Shown in pieces: positions 16,525 through 24,239 of a stretch of 40,927 bases of DNA. The translations under genes and the position numbers were made by a program. The stretch is from Cupriavidus pauculus (GTDB lineage: Bacteria > Pseudomonadota > Gammaproteobacteria > Burkholderiales > Burkholderiaceae): NCBI RefSeq assembly GCF_008801835.1, contig NZ_VZOW01000046.1, forward strand, positions 1-40,927. Reading direction: 5' to 3'. Numbering within the stretch: position 1 is the first letter of the stretch; every line of letters starts with the position of its first letter. The notes under the pieces were generated by a model. The model saw only the letters and a program-made list of their open reading frames with translations. It had not been told where the DNA came from and searched no databases.

Positions 16525-17460
16525 TCAGGCGGCTGCGGACGGCTCCTGGGCGGCGGCGATGCGTTGCCATGCTGCGCCGGCCAGCGCGACATCCTCAAGT
16601 CCCACGCCGACCGACTTGTAGATCACGATGTCGTCGGCATGCTGGCGAATCGGGCGGGTGTCGAGCAGCACATCGGCAAGTTCGACGATCTTGCTGTCCG
16701 GCAGCACGGCTTTGTCGGCCAATACCAGATCGCCGGCTTCGCGCAGCGATTGCTGGCGCCACTCCACCACCACCGTCGCGGCGCGCGATAACAGCGTGTC
16801 GTCCAGTTCGCGCGTATGCGGCAGGCTCGATCCGATAGCGGCCACGAACGTGCCGGGTTTGACGAGTGCGCCGGAAAACAGCGGCGTGGTCGATCGCGAA
16901 GCCGTCACGATGATGTCCGCCGCTGCGGCGGCGTGGTCGGGCTGGCAAAACTCCACGGGCACGCCGCATTGGTCGGCAAGCCGTTGCGCCGCGCCGGCGT
17001 CGGCATACGGATCGCTGATCAGTACACGCGTCAGCGGCAGCGCGGCGCACAGCTGCAACGCGTGCTGTACGCCCTGCGTGCCGGCGCCGAACAGCGCCAG
17101 CGTTTGCGCGCCGGGGCGGGCGAGGCGGTGCGCGGCCAGCACGGTGCAGGCGGCGGTGCGCAACCGGGTGATCGCGCCGGCATCGAACGACGCCAGCGGG
17201 CGGCCGTCAACCGTCGAAAACAGCAGGATGACAAACGAGAACTGACCGGCGATGGTCGTGTAGACCTTGGCGCCGGCCACGTGCTGATCGGGAATGACCG
17301 CGCCCAGCGTCGACAGCTTCACGCCGCCCGCTTCGGTGCGAATACGCTCCTGCATGGCGGCGTCGCCTCGGCCGAAGCTGCGGAAGGCTTCCAGCATCGC
17401 GGCCTGCGCGTCGGCGGCCGTAACGTGGCGATCAATCATTGCATCGGTGACATGAAGCAT
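16525..17460 (-). CDS. Ornithine cyclodeaminase / mu-crystallin family oxidoreductase
   Basis: A 311-residue protein. Family features: GAKVYTT (Lys65), the ITRLRTAA segment (Arg101), the Rossmann motif FGAGTQG (residues 124-130), VTASRSTTPLF, and the C-terminal YKSVGVGLEDVALA. Relatives include ornithine cyclodeaminase, alanine dehydrogenase and NAD(P)H-dependent cyclic ketimine (pyrroline-2-carboxylate) reductases; the exact reaction is not clear. It ends 145 bp before the diiron-enzyme start on the same strand and has its own promoter region with a GTATAC site 27 bp before the ATG. Its presence suggests that the substrate or product of the cluster is an amino acid or imine. Confidence 0.9.
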   Translation of the reverse strand: MLHVTDAMIDRHVTAADAQAAMLEAFRSFGRGDAAMQERIRTEAGGVKLSTLGAVIPDQHVAGAKVYTTIAGQFSFVILLFSTVDGRPLASFDAGAITRLRTAACTVLAAHRLARPGAQTLALFGAGTQGVQHALQLCAALPLTRVLISDPYADAGAAQRLADQCGVPVEFCQPDHAAAAADIIVTASRSTTPLFSGALVKPGTFVAAIGSSLPHTRELDDTLLSRAATVVVEWRQQSLREAGDLVLADKAVLPDSKIVELADVLLDTRPIRQHADDIVIYKSVGVGLEDVALAGAAWQRIAAAQEPSAAA

Positions 17461-17487
17461 GGGCTAGGCGTCTTATTGGCTATTTCG

Positions 17488-17493
17488 GTATAC
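17488..17493 (-). promoter_or_regulatory. GTATAC palindrome at the promoter of the cyclodeaminase-family gene
   Basis: On the minus strand the context is GTAGACTGTATACCGAAA, just 27 bp before the ATG at 17460. TATACC could be the -10. Both this site and the one at 16455 have TCTACA on the plus strand two bases after GTATAC. Confidence 0.5.
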
Positions 17494-17663
17494 AGTCTAC
17501 ACAAAGTTTAGAAAAACACCAGAGGGTTTTCCCAACGCGACAGATGCTCCCGAACTGGTGCGCAATGCGCTGAAACCGTGCTTGGGAGCGGATTTCAGCA
17601 CCGTGCGGGTGATTTCCCTAGGTCAGGCAGTTTTTGCTTGTTCTTAGATCTAGTCGGGATATA

Positions 17664-17669
17664 GTATAC
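17664..17669 (+). promoter_or_regulatory. GTATAC palindrome at the promoter of the permease-ferredoxin operon
   Basis: Context ATATAGTATACAAAAC, 50 bp before the permease start at 17719. The ATAGTATAC stretch may overlap the -10. It is the plus-strand partner of the divergent site at 17488 in the same 258-bp promoter region. Confidence 0.5.
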
Positions 17670-17718
17670 AAAACTAGTAACGTCACAAAATTCCTATACC
17701 GCCCCCACCAGGGCCTCC

Positions 17719-19275
17719 ATGAATCAGGGGAGCCTCATGCATCAAACCGTAGAGATTGGCCTGGCACATTGGGTATATCTGCTAGGTGTCGCAGTGATCG
17801 TGTTGACCATGATCCTGCGGGCCAATGTCGTGGTGCCGTCCATCGTCGGCACGTTCCTCGTGATTCTGGCCATTACGGGCAACCCGGTCAGCGCGCTGGG
17901 CGGAATCTTTTCCGCCAGCCTTGTTGCCGCAAAGGAGCTCTTCAATATCTTTCTCGTGATCGCGTTCATGACGGCGCTGCTCAACGCGCTGAAGTCGCTG
18001 CGATCCGATATCCGCATGGTCGAGCCGTTCCGCGTGGTGATGAAGAACGGCCACAGCGCCTATTTCATCCTTGCCGGCATCACCTATGTGATATCGCTGT
18101 TCTTCTGGCCCACGCCGGCCGTGCCGCTGGTGTCGGCCATTCTGCTGCCCGCCGCGATCGCCGCCGGATTGCCGCCGCTGGCCGGCGCCATGGCGATTGC
18201 CATCGCGGGCCAGGGCATGGCGTTGTCGTCCGATTACGTGATCGGCGTGGCGCCCGGCATCAGTGCCAAGGCGGCCGGCGCCGCAGTCAGCGCGGCGGTG
18301 GTGGCGGATCGCGCGTTGATCTTGTCGATCATCACCGGCGCGATTGCGCTCTCGTTGGCGTACCTGTCCATGCGCCGCCACATCGTGCCGGCTAGCGGCG
18401 CATTGCTCGATCGTTGGCAGGCGCGCGCCACGGGCGTCGATCCCGCCGTCGAGGCGACCGGCACGTTCGACAAGGCTGAAATTGCACGCGGCACGTCGCA
18501 TTCGGAACCGCTGGTCACCGAGGCCAATATCGAACAGAGCCTGGCGATGGTGGCGCGGCGCCGTATCAAATGGTCGAAGTTCTTTGCGGTGGTCACGCCG
18601 CTGGCCTTTGTCTGCGTGGTGACGTTGATGGTGCTGCCGAAGATCGCCTCGGGCATGCCCGATCTGAAAGGCGGAGCCGCCGCGGCGCTGGTCGGCGGCG
18701 TGGCCGCGCTGCTGATGATGCTGGCCACGCTGGCCGCCGAGGGCCCGCGCAAGATGCTCGACGTCTGCCCGGAGCACATCACGGACGGCTTCGTGTTCGC
18801 ATTCAAGGCGATGGGTTCAGTGCTGCCGATTGCAGGCTTCTTCTTCGTCGGCGCCGGAGAAACCGCCGCGCAGATCCTTGGCGTAGATGCGGGCAAGGCG
18901 CCGAGCCTGCTGTTCGAACTGATACAGGCTTATCAGCACATGATTCCCGACAACCACGTGTTCGTGGCGTTCGGCGTGTTGCTGGTGGGCATGATCACCG
19001 GCATCGACGGGTCCGGCTTTGCCGGCTTGCCGCTGACCGGCACGCTGGCCGGGGCGCTGGGTCCGGTGGTGGGCTTCGATGCGGCCACGCTGGCAGCGGT
19101 CGGCCAGATGGGCGCGGTGTGGACGGGCGGCGGCACGCTGATCGCGTGGTCGTCGCTGATCGCGGTGGCCGGCTTCGCGCGGGTGCCCGTGCTAGACGCC
19201 GTGCGTGCGCTGCTATTGCCGGTGGTGACGGGGCTGATCGTTTCCACCATCTGCGCCATGCTGATCTGGCGCTGA
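17719..19275 (+). CDS. Predicted permease (ion-transporter-superfamily-like), probably the substrate importer
   Basis: A 518-residue integral membrane protein with about 11-13 hydrophobic segments and a long cytoplasmic-type loop (about residues 230-285) in the middle. It has two related halves with small-residue-rich re-entrant-like stretches: GLPPLAGAMAIAIAGQGMALSSD in the first, and GMITGIDGSGFAGLPLTGTLAG in the second. This layout resembles the GntP/CitM type secondary carriers of the IT superfamily, but I cannot name the family with certainty. Two starts are possible: 17719 (AGGG upstream) and 17737 (GGGGAG 4 nt upstream, 512 residues). It heads the operon with the ferredoxins, which is unusual and suggests that it imports the substrate of the oxygenase system. 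Confidence 0.75.
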   Translation: MNQGSLMHQTVEIGLAHWVYLLGVAVIVLTMILRANVVVPSIVGTFLVILAITGNPVSALGGIFSASLVAAKELFNIFLVIAFMTALLNALKSLRSDIRMVEPFRVVMKNGHSAYFILAGITYVISLFFWPTPAVPLVSAILLPAAIAAGLPPLAGAMAIAIAGQGMALSSDYVIGVAPGISAKAAGAAVSAAVVADRALILSIITGAIALSLAYLSMRRHIVPASGALLDRWQARATGVDPAVEATGTFDKAEIARGTSHSEPLVTEANIEQSLAMVARRRIKWSKFFAVVTPLAFVCVVTLMVLPKIASGMPDLKGGAAAALVGGVAALLMMLATLAAEGPRKMLDVCPEHITDGFVFAFKAMGSVLPIAGFFFVGAGETAAQILGVDAGKAPSLLFELIQAYQHMIPDNHVFVAFGVLLVGMITGIDGSGFAGLPLTGTLAGALGPVVGFDAATLAAVGQMGAVWTGGGTLIAWSSLIAVAGFARVPVLDAVRALLLPVVTGLIVSTICAMLIWR

Positions 19276-19313
19276 CGCCGGTCCTTCCTTTTGCGATTTT
19301 TCTGAATAGTCCT

Positions 19314-19616
19314 ATGCCGAAAGTTGTTTTCCACAAGAACGGACAGGTGTTCGTGGACGAGGTCAAGCCCGAGACCAATCTCGTCGTGCGCGCTGGCATC
19401 AAGCAGTTTCCGTATCCGAATCTGCGCTACGAATGCGGCATGGGCAAATGCTCGAAATGCGCATGCCGCGTGCTGGCCGGTGCCGAGCATCTGCCGCCGC
19501 CGAACTGGAAAGAGAAAAAGCAGCTCGGTGATCGGCTGGAGCAGGGTTTCCGGCTGGCGTGCCAGATCTGGCTGACGCATGACATCGAACTCGAACAGGA
19601 AGAGCTGAAGGTCTGA
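19314..19616 (+). CDS. Small 2Fe-2S ferredoxin (first)
   Basis: A 100-residue plant-type ferredoxin. Cluster ligands are Cys41-x4-Cys46-x2-Cys49 and Cys83 (YECGMGKCSKCACRV, RLACQIW); an extra Cys51 follows the third ligand. It has no targeting signal and is cytoplasmic. It starts 38 bp after the permease stop; the longer open frame inside the permease gene is a shadow. It is one base from the next gene. It most likely carries electrons between the reductase (12582-13586) and the diiron enzyme. Confidence 0.9.
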   Translation: MPKVVFHKNGQVFVDEVKPETNLVVRAGIKQFPYPNLRYECGMGKCSKCACRVLAGAEHLPPPNWKEKKQLGDRLEQGFRLACQIWLTHDIELEQEELKV

Positions 19617-19617
19617 C

Positions 19618-19935
19618 ATGTTCGTGATTCTGACCAGCAAGCCGGGCCAGTTCCGCACCGAAGCCGTGGCTGGTGTGCAGCCCCTGGAGACGTGGGAATA
19701 CCTGTTCTACGGGCGTACCAAGGCCATCTTCGTGATCGCCGAACTGGTGGAAACGCAAAAGACCGTGAAGGTGCGCGTGATAGATGAAACGGGCGACGCC
19801 GATGCCGACCCGGTTGTGAATCATGTGCCCACCAAATTTCTCGAGCGCTTCGACACGCTCGACGCTGCCCACGCCGCGCTCCAACAGCTCGCGCACTTCG
19901 GCAGCATGGATCTTTCCCTGAGGAAACAACAATGA
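19618..19935 (+). CDS. Unknown protein between two ferredoxins
   Basis: A 105-residue soluble protein, not recognised. It begins MFVILTSKPGQFRTE and has alternating short hydrophobic strands (YLFYGRTKAIFVIAEL, VKVRVID) followed by a helix-rich end (DTLDAAHAALQQLAHFG). No cysteines, signal or membrane segment. It starts 1 bp after the first ferredoxin stop and overlaps the next ferredoxin start by ATGA, so the three genes are translationally coupled. The tight sandwich suggests a partner of the ferredoxins or a subunit of the oxygenase, perhaps an electron-transfer docking protein; this is inference only. Confidence 0.82.
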   Translation: MFVILTSKPGQFRTEAVAGVQPLETWEYLFYGRTKAIFVIAELVETQKTVKVRVIDETGDADADPVVNHVPTKFLERFDTLDAAHAALQQLAHFGSMDLSLRKQQ

Positions 19936-20297
19936 TGGCCGACACCGAAGCGGGTGCCACTGTGATCGACGATACCCAAGCCCCGGCAAAGACGCCCACG
20001 GTTGAAATCACCTTCGTGACCAACCAAGGCAAGACCGTACGCGCGCCGCACAACAGCAATCTGCTGCGCGTATCGCTGCGCGAACAGGGTGGTATTCCGT
20101 TCAAATGCGGCGGCGGCATCTGCGGTACGTGCAAGTGCCGGATCGAACAGGGCCTGGAAAATACCGACGACGTGAAGCCGAAGGAGCGCAAGCATCTGAA
20201 CGATGACGACCTGCGTGCCGGCTATCGCATGGCGTGCCAGACCTTCATCAAGGGCGACGTCGCGGTGTCGTGGGAGCCGCGGACGACGCCGCGCTGA
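19932..20297 (+). CDS. Small 2Fe-2S ferredoxin (second)
   Basis: A 121-residue plant-type ferredoxin with ligands Cys59-x4-Cys64-x2-Cys67 and Cys102 (FKCGGGICGTCKCRI, MACQTF). It again has an extra Cys (69) two residues after the third ligand, as in the first ferredoxin. The N-terminal ~22 residues are an unstructured acidic/Thr-rich lead. It overlaps the upstream gene by four bases and is last in the permease operon, 56 bp from the convergent IclR gene. Two different ferredoxins in one operon suggest two electron-transfer steps or two acceptors. Confidence 0.9.
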   Translation: MMADTEAGATVIDDTQAPAKTPTVEITFVTNQGKTVRAPHNSNLLRVSLREQGGIPFKCGGGICGTCKCRIEQGLENTDDVKPKERKHLNDDDLRAGYRMACQTFIKGDVAVSWEPRTTPR

Positions 20298-20353
20298 ATG
20301 TCGAGGGAGCGACGCCGATCGTCACTGGCAAAGCAATGCGCACCGCAGCCGGT

Positions 20354-21175
20354 TCAGGTGCGCAGGCCCACCATCGCGGAGATTTTCTCGGCCGCTTCCA
20401 GTAACGGCGGCAGGAACTGGTCGACCATTTCCTGCGCGCTCGTGCGGTTGGCCTGGCCGCTGATATTGATCGCGGCGATGACTTGTCCGGCGCGATTGCG
20501 GATCGGCGCTGCCAGCGACACCAATCCTTCTTCCAGTTCCTGATCGTTCTGCGCCCAGCCGCGCGTGCGGATATCGGCGATCAGCGATTTCAGCGCGTCG
20601 ATATCGGTCACGGTACGACGCGTGCGCCGTTGCAGGTCGGACGCGCGCAGCACGCGGTCCAGCTCCGCGTCGTCGAGTCCGGACAGCAGCACGCGGCCCA
20701 TCGACGAACAATACGCGGGCAGCCGGCTGCCGATCGACAGATTGATCGTCATGATCTTGCGCGCCGGCACGCGCAGCACGTAGACAATCTCAGCGCCATC
20801 CAGCACCGATATCGAACAACTTTCGTGTACCGATTGCGAAAGCGCCTCCATGACCGGTTCGGCCAGGTTCCAGAATGGCATCGAGGTCAGATACGCAAAA
20901 CCGAGATCGAGAATCTTGGGCGTCAGCCGGAACAGCCGGCCGTCGTTCTGCACGTAACCGAGCCCGACCAGCGTCAGCAGGATGCGCCGCGCGCCGGCGC
21001 GGGTGAGGCCGCTGGCTTGGGCGATTTCCGTAAGCGTCTGCGCCGGATGGCTGGCATCGAACGCGCGGATCACCGACAGCCCGCGCGCAAACGACTGCAC
21101 GTAGCTGTCGCTCGGCTTTTCGGTGGAACCGGCAAGCGGTGCGCGGGACGTTGCGGAGTCGGCAGGGTTCGCCAT
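20354..21175 (-). CDS. IclR-family transcriptional regulator (PcaR/PobR-like)
   Basis: A 273-residue IclR protein. The N-terminal winged helix spans about residues 27-90 (SFARGLSVIRAFD, TLTEIAQASGLTRAGARRILLTL), and the effector domain follows with MGRVLLSGL, the NDQELEEGLVSLAAPI motif and a C-terminal INISGQ segment. These match the PcaR/PobR/PcaU type that responds to aromatic acids, although the ligand here is not known. It is convergent with the ferredoxin operon and divergent from the LysR gene. The start at 21175 (MANPADSATS) is preferred; the longer frame upstream reads as non-coding. Its targets are not evident in this window. Confidence 0.9.
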   Translation of the reverse strand: MANPADSATSRAPLAGSTEKPSDSYVQSFARGLSVIRAFDASHPAQTLTEIAQASGLTRAGARRILLTLVGLGYVQNDGRLFRLTPKILDLGFAYLTSMPFWNLAEPVMEALSQSVHESCSISVLDGAEIVYVLRVPARKIMTINLSIGSRLPAYCSSMGRVLLSGLDDAELDRVLRASDLQRRTRRTVTDIDALKSLIADIRTRGWAQNDQELEEGLVSLAAPIRNRAGQVIAAINISGQANRTSAQEMVDQFLPPLLEAAEKISAMVGLRT

Positions 21176-21313
21176 GGGTCTGAAAGGGCTCGGAAAGGCC
21201 GAAAGGGTAGAGGAAATGCGCGGGCATTGCCAGTCCCGGCATCCTGTCGCGCGCGACTGTTCGGGCGCAGAACTTTCTTGCGGACTGCCGGGACCAACCT
21301 GTCTATCGCATAA

Positions 21314-21327
21314 TGTGCGTTTGCACA
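21314..21327. promoter_or_regulatory. Small dyad in the iclR/lysR divergent promoter region
   Basis: TGTGC (21314-21318) and GCACA (21323-21327) form a 5-bp inverted repeat around GTTT, in the 214-bp gap between the divergent iclR and lysR genes. It is short, but it is the only clear dyad there and is a candidate site for either regulator. Confidence 0.3.
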
Positions 21328-21389
21328 ACGCCGCAACCCGCCGGCGACAAGCGGTTTCGACAACCGTGTGAACAAGGAAAACCAGTGCT

Positions 21390-22301
21390 GTGAACGAGAC
21401 AATCCAGTGGAATGATTGGGAGGCTTTCTGCTGTGTGGTGGAGCAGGGGACATTCACGGCGGCGGCGCAGACGCTGAACTGTCCGAAATCGCGGGTTTCG
21501 GCCGCGGTGGCCCGCCTGGAAGAGGCAATCGGCGCAAAGCTGCTGGAGCGAACGACGCGCCGCATGCGCCTGACCGACGCCGGCGGCGCGGTCTATCGCG
21601 ACATGGCGCCGCTGTTTGCCCGCCTGCGCGAGATCCGCCAGGAGACGCTGGCGCGGGAAGAGCGCGTGCAGGGCATGCTGCGAATCGCCACCCCGTACGA
21701 GTTCGGCGCCCAGCAGCTCGGCGGCGTCATCTGCCGCACGCTTGCCGCCCATCCGGCGCTCGATATCACGGTGGAAATCGCACAGGGCCTCGTCGATCCG
21801 ATTCGCGAAGGATTCGACATTGCCTTCGTGACCGTCGACGCAGACCTGCCCGATTCCGGCACCATCGCGCGCCGCATCTGGCACGTCGAACGCGGCCTGG
21901 TGGCGGCGCCATCGCTGGCGGCCAGCTTGCCGGCGCAAATGCAGCCGGAAGACCTGTCCAACCTGCCGACGCTGGCCACGCCGGGCGTATCGGTCTGGGA
22001 ATTTTCCAGGGATGGACAGCGGATCGCCGTACCCATCCGCCCGCGCATGCAGACGTACAACGCCGAATTGCGGATGCAGGCGGCACTGGCGGGCTTGGGT
22101 ATCGCGCGGGTGCCGATGACGTCGGCCGGATCGGAAATCGCGCAGGGCAGGCTGGTGCGGGTGATGCCCGACTATCCGTTGCCGCCGCTGCGGGTGTTTG
22201 CGCTACTGCCCGACCGGCGGCTCCAGCCGCGCAAGGTGCGGGCCTTCATGGAAGCCATCGAATCGATGATGGGGGCGGATCTCGACGATCTCGGGCAGTA
22301 G
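21390..22301 (+). CDS. LysR-family transcriptional regulator
   Basis: A 303-residue LysR-type regulator. The N-terminal helix-turn-helix covers about residues 8-66 (DWEAFCCVVEQGTFTAAAQTL, SRVSAAVARLEEAIGAKLLERTTR). The substrate-binding domain follows from about residue 92 (LRIATPYEFGAQQLGG). The start is a GTG at 21390 with AAGGAAAA upstream, and the first residues align well with the family. It belongs to the CrgA-like subgroup by the SRVSAAVARLEE helix, as far as can be told by reading. The probable target is not evident; neighbours are an IclR gene (divergent) and the repeat protein gene (convergent). Confidence 0.92.
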   Translation: MNETIQWNDWEAFCCVVEQGTFTAAAQTLNCPKSRVSAAVARLEEAIGAKLLERTTRRMRLTDAGGAVYRDMAPLFARLREIRQETLAREERVQGMLRIATPYEFGAQQLGGVICRTLAAHPALDITVEIAQGLVDPIREGFDIAFVTVDADLPDSGTIARRIWHVERGLVAAPSLAASLPAQMQPEDLSNLPTLATPGVSVWEFSRDGQRIAVPIRPRMQTYNAELRMQAALAGLGIARVPMTSAGSEIAQGRLVRVMPDYPLPPLRVFALLPDRRLQPRKVRAFMEAIESMMGADLDDLGQ

Positions 22302-22350
22302 CTTGCGCTGTCTGGACGTTCGATCGGCGTGGGGAGCGCCACATCGAACT

Positions 22351-22376
22351 GGCCGCGCCTGGAGGGCAGCGCGGCC
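22351..22376. terminator. Hairpin between convergent lysR and repeat-protein genes
   Basis: GGCCGCGC (22351-22358) pairs with GCGCGGCC (22369-22376) around a 10-nt loop. There is no T tract on either side, so termination is only possible, not clear. Confidence 0.35.
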
Positions 22377-22401
22377 GAGCGCTTGGAAGTGCTTCAGGGA
22401 C

Positions 22402-22674
22402 TTAAGCGCCTTCGCTGTAGATGTCGCGCTTTTCGGTGACGGTGCGGGCGCCTTCGGAGTAGACGTCGCGCTTTTCGGTCACGTCGCGCGCGCCTTCCGA
22501 GTACACGTCACGCTTTTCGGTCACGCTGCGCGCGCCGTCGAGGTACGGGTCGATCTTGCGGCCGATGCTGCCATCCAGGCGGGCGAGGTCCGAAACGGGT
22601 TGCGATGCCTGGGCGGCGGTGGCGCCGGCCGACAGGCCGATGGCGCAGAGCAGAGAGAGGGCGAGGGTCTTCAT
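22402..22674 (-). CDS. Small secreted protein with three 14-residue tandem repeats
   Basis: A 90-residue protein. A signal peptide lies at residues 1-23 (MKTLALSLLCAIGLSAG...AQA type). A short linker follows, then three near-identical 14-residue repeats of the form (E/D)GARxVTEKRDVYS, ending in EGA. The repeats are highly charged and have no cysteine. Unknown function; probably periplasmic, perhaps a metal-binding or stress protein, but this is not shown. It is convergent with lysR, and 202 bp lie before the start and the YggT stop. The DNA repeat is 42 bp (see repeat entry). Confidence 0.8.
   Translation of the reverse strand: MKTLALSLLCAIGLSAGATAAQASQPVSDLARLDGSIGRKIDPYLDGARSVTEKRDVYSEGARDVTEKRDVYSEGARTVTEKRDIYSEGA
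22414..22539 (-). repeat. 42-bp tandem repeat, three copies, within a coding region
   Basis: Units at 22414-22455, 22456-22497 and 22498-22539 encode (E/D)GARxVTEKRDVYS. Differences are mostly silent or at single positions (T/D/S at the variable site, D-I versus D-V). The reading frame is kept, so copy number can change without a frameshift. Confidence 0.85.
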
Positions 22675-22876
22675 GGTTGTGCTGTTTTCCTACTTTTGGC
22701 AGAGATCGCGGTTGGTTCCGCGTTGGCTGTAATGTAGGCTTCGGCACGCCCAGGAAAAAGGGCGAATCCTCGACACACTGTCCATTGTCTCGAACAATAC
22801 GGGAAAACCCTAGGGTGACGCTCGGTGCTACGGGGGTATTTCCGCCACCCGTGGGCGGTGTGGGGTCAGTGATCGC

Positions 22877-23428
22877 TTACACTACGCCGCGGCTCAGGCC
22901 GGCGATTACCATCAGCAGAATCTGCGCGATCACAAACAGGATCAGCGGCGAGATGTCGAAACCGCCCAGGCGCGGCATCACGCGCTGGATTGGCCGCAGC
23001 AGCGGCGCGGTCAGATGCCAGATCGGACCGGCCAGCGGCGATTGCGGATTCACCCACGACAGCACAGCCATCAGCAAGGTGACCCACATGACCATGCTGA
23101 TGCCCCACTTCAGCATCGTCAGCAGCGCAATACCAAGAATCACCGGCAGGAACGCGATCGGGTCGGCCTCGAGCACCAGTGCACGGCAAACAAGGAAGGC
23201 CACGGCGGTCAGGTAGGCCGCCAGCACCGTCGCCCAGTCGATCCCGCCAATGCCCGGGATGATCCGGCGCAGCGGGCGCACCAGCCAGTCGGTGACCTGG
23301 AAAACCCCTTGCGAAACCGGATTGCGGGATGGCAGGCGGGTCAGTTGCATCCACAGGCGCAGCAGCAGCGCCATGCCAAAAAGCGTAAAGACGGTGTCGA
23401 GCAAAAACAGGATGATTTCCGTGAACAT
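22877..23428 (-). CDS. YggT-family integral membrane protein
   Basis: A 183-residue protein with two tandem YggT domains. Each shows a hydrophobic helix followed by the signature WV-NP..P / LLRPIQRVMPRLGGFDISPLI and, in the first half, PLRRIIPGIGGIDWATV. About four membrane segments. Family members are found widely near cell-division or pyrroline-carboxylate genes, and in E. coli YggT has been linked to osmotic tolerance; a precise role is unknown. AAGGGAAA precedes the ATG. It stands alone, divergent from the MarR gene at 23616. Confidence 0.9.
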   Translation of the reverse strand: MFTEIILFLLDTVFTLFGMALLLRLWMQLTRLPSRNPVSQGVFQVTDWLVRPLRRIIPGIGGIDWATVLAAYLTAVAFLVCRALVLEADPIAFLPVILGIALLTMLKWGISMVMWVTLLMAVLSWVNPQSPLAGPIWHLTAPLLRPIQRVMPRLGGFDISPLILFVIAQILLMVIAGLSRGVV

Positions 23429-23589
23429 CTGGCGGATTTCCCTTTTCAGGCGTTAAGGCCGCGGAAGCGGCGGTAGACGGCGACAGGGTGTCGGCGACCG
23501 CACAGATTCTGCCATACCGCGCTGCCGTCTCTTTGAGGAAATGCGGGGCAAATGCGGCCTGTCGCACCGGAAGCGCAGTCATCGCCTCA

Positions 23590-23595
23590 TATAAT
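23590..23595 (+). promoter_or_regulatory. Consensus -10 box before the MarR gene
   Basis: A perfect TATAAT 20 bp before the ATG at 23616; no good -35 is seen at 16-18 bp. The mRNA leader would be only about 13-15 nt. Confidence 0.4.
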
Positions 23596-23615
23596 GGCCG
23601 GCCAATCTTCCCGCA

Positions 23616-24098
23616 ATGCTCGCCCCGTCTATGCCCCGCAAGCCCGCCTCCGCGAAACCGCCCAGCGCATCCGCCGCACTGAGCAAACAGGATTTCGAAG
23701 CGCTGTCCGATTTTCGCTATCAGTTGCGTCGCTTCCTGCGGTTTTCGGAGGACGCGGCGCACGCCGAGGGCGTCACTGTGCAACAGTATCTGCTGATGCT
23801 GCATATCCGCGGCAGCCGCGACCGCAACTGGGCGTCGATCGGCGAGCTGGCCGAACGCCTGCAGGCCAAGCAACATGGCGTGGTGGCGCTGGTCAATCGC
23901 TGCGAGGCGTCCGGACTGGTGACGCGGCGCACCCACCCCGAGGATCGGCGCGTGGTGCAGATCCATCTGCTGGCCAAGGGTGAGCGTTGCCTGAACCGGC
24001 TGGCCGCGCTGCATCGGGCGGAACTCGAATCGCTGCGCGGCACGTTTCGCGTGGCCCGTATCACCGCGTTCAACGACGACGAATCGGAACGCGACTGA
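23616..24098 (+). CDS. MarR-family transcriptional regulator
   Basis: A 160-residue winged-helix protein. The HTH region lies near residues 68-100 (SIGELAERLQAKQHGVVALVNRCEASGLV), with the wing HPEDRRVVQIHLLAKGE after it. The N-terminal ~20 residues are Pro/Ala/Lys-rich. Two starts are possible, 23616 and 23631 (MPRKPASAK); no strong ribosome binding site decides between them. It stands alone and is divergent from YggT. The C terminus is acidic (NDDESERD). The target genes are not known; nothing next to it suggests an operon. Confidence 0.88.
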   Translation: MLAPSMPRKPASAKPPSASAALSKQDFEALSDFRYQLRRFLRFSEDAAHAEGVTVQQYLLMLHIRGSRDRNWASIGELAERLQAKQHGVVALVNRCEASGLVTRRTHPEDRRVVQIHLLAKGERCLNRLAALHRAELESLRGTFRVARITAFNDDESERD

Positions 24099-24239
24099 GC
24101 GACTGAGGCATCGGCGGACCGCAGGAGCGAGCCCGCGTTACAGCCGGTTACCCATCACAACTTCCCGTGACACCTGCCGCGATGGCGCGGCCCTAGACTC
24201 CCGCGCAATATCAACACGCGCAGCGACGCAGGAGCCCCC

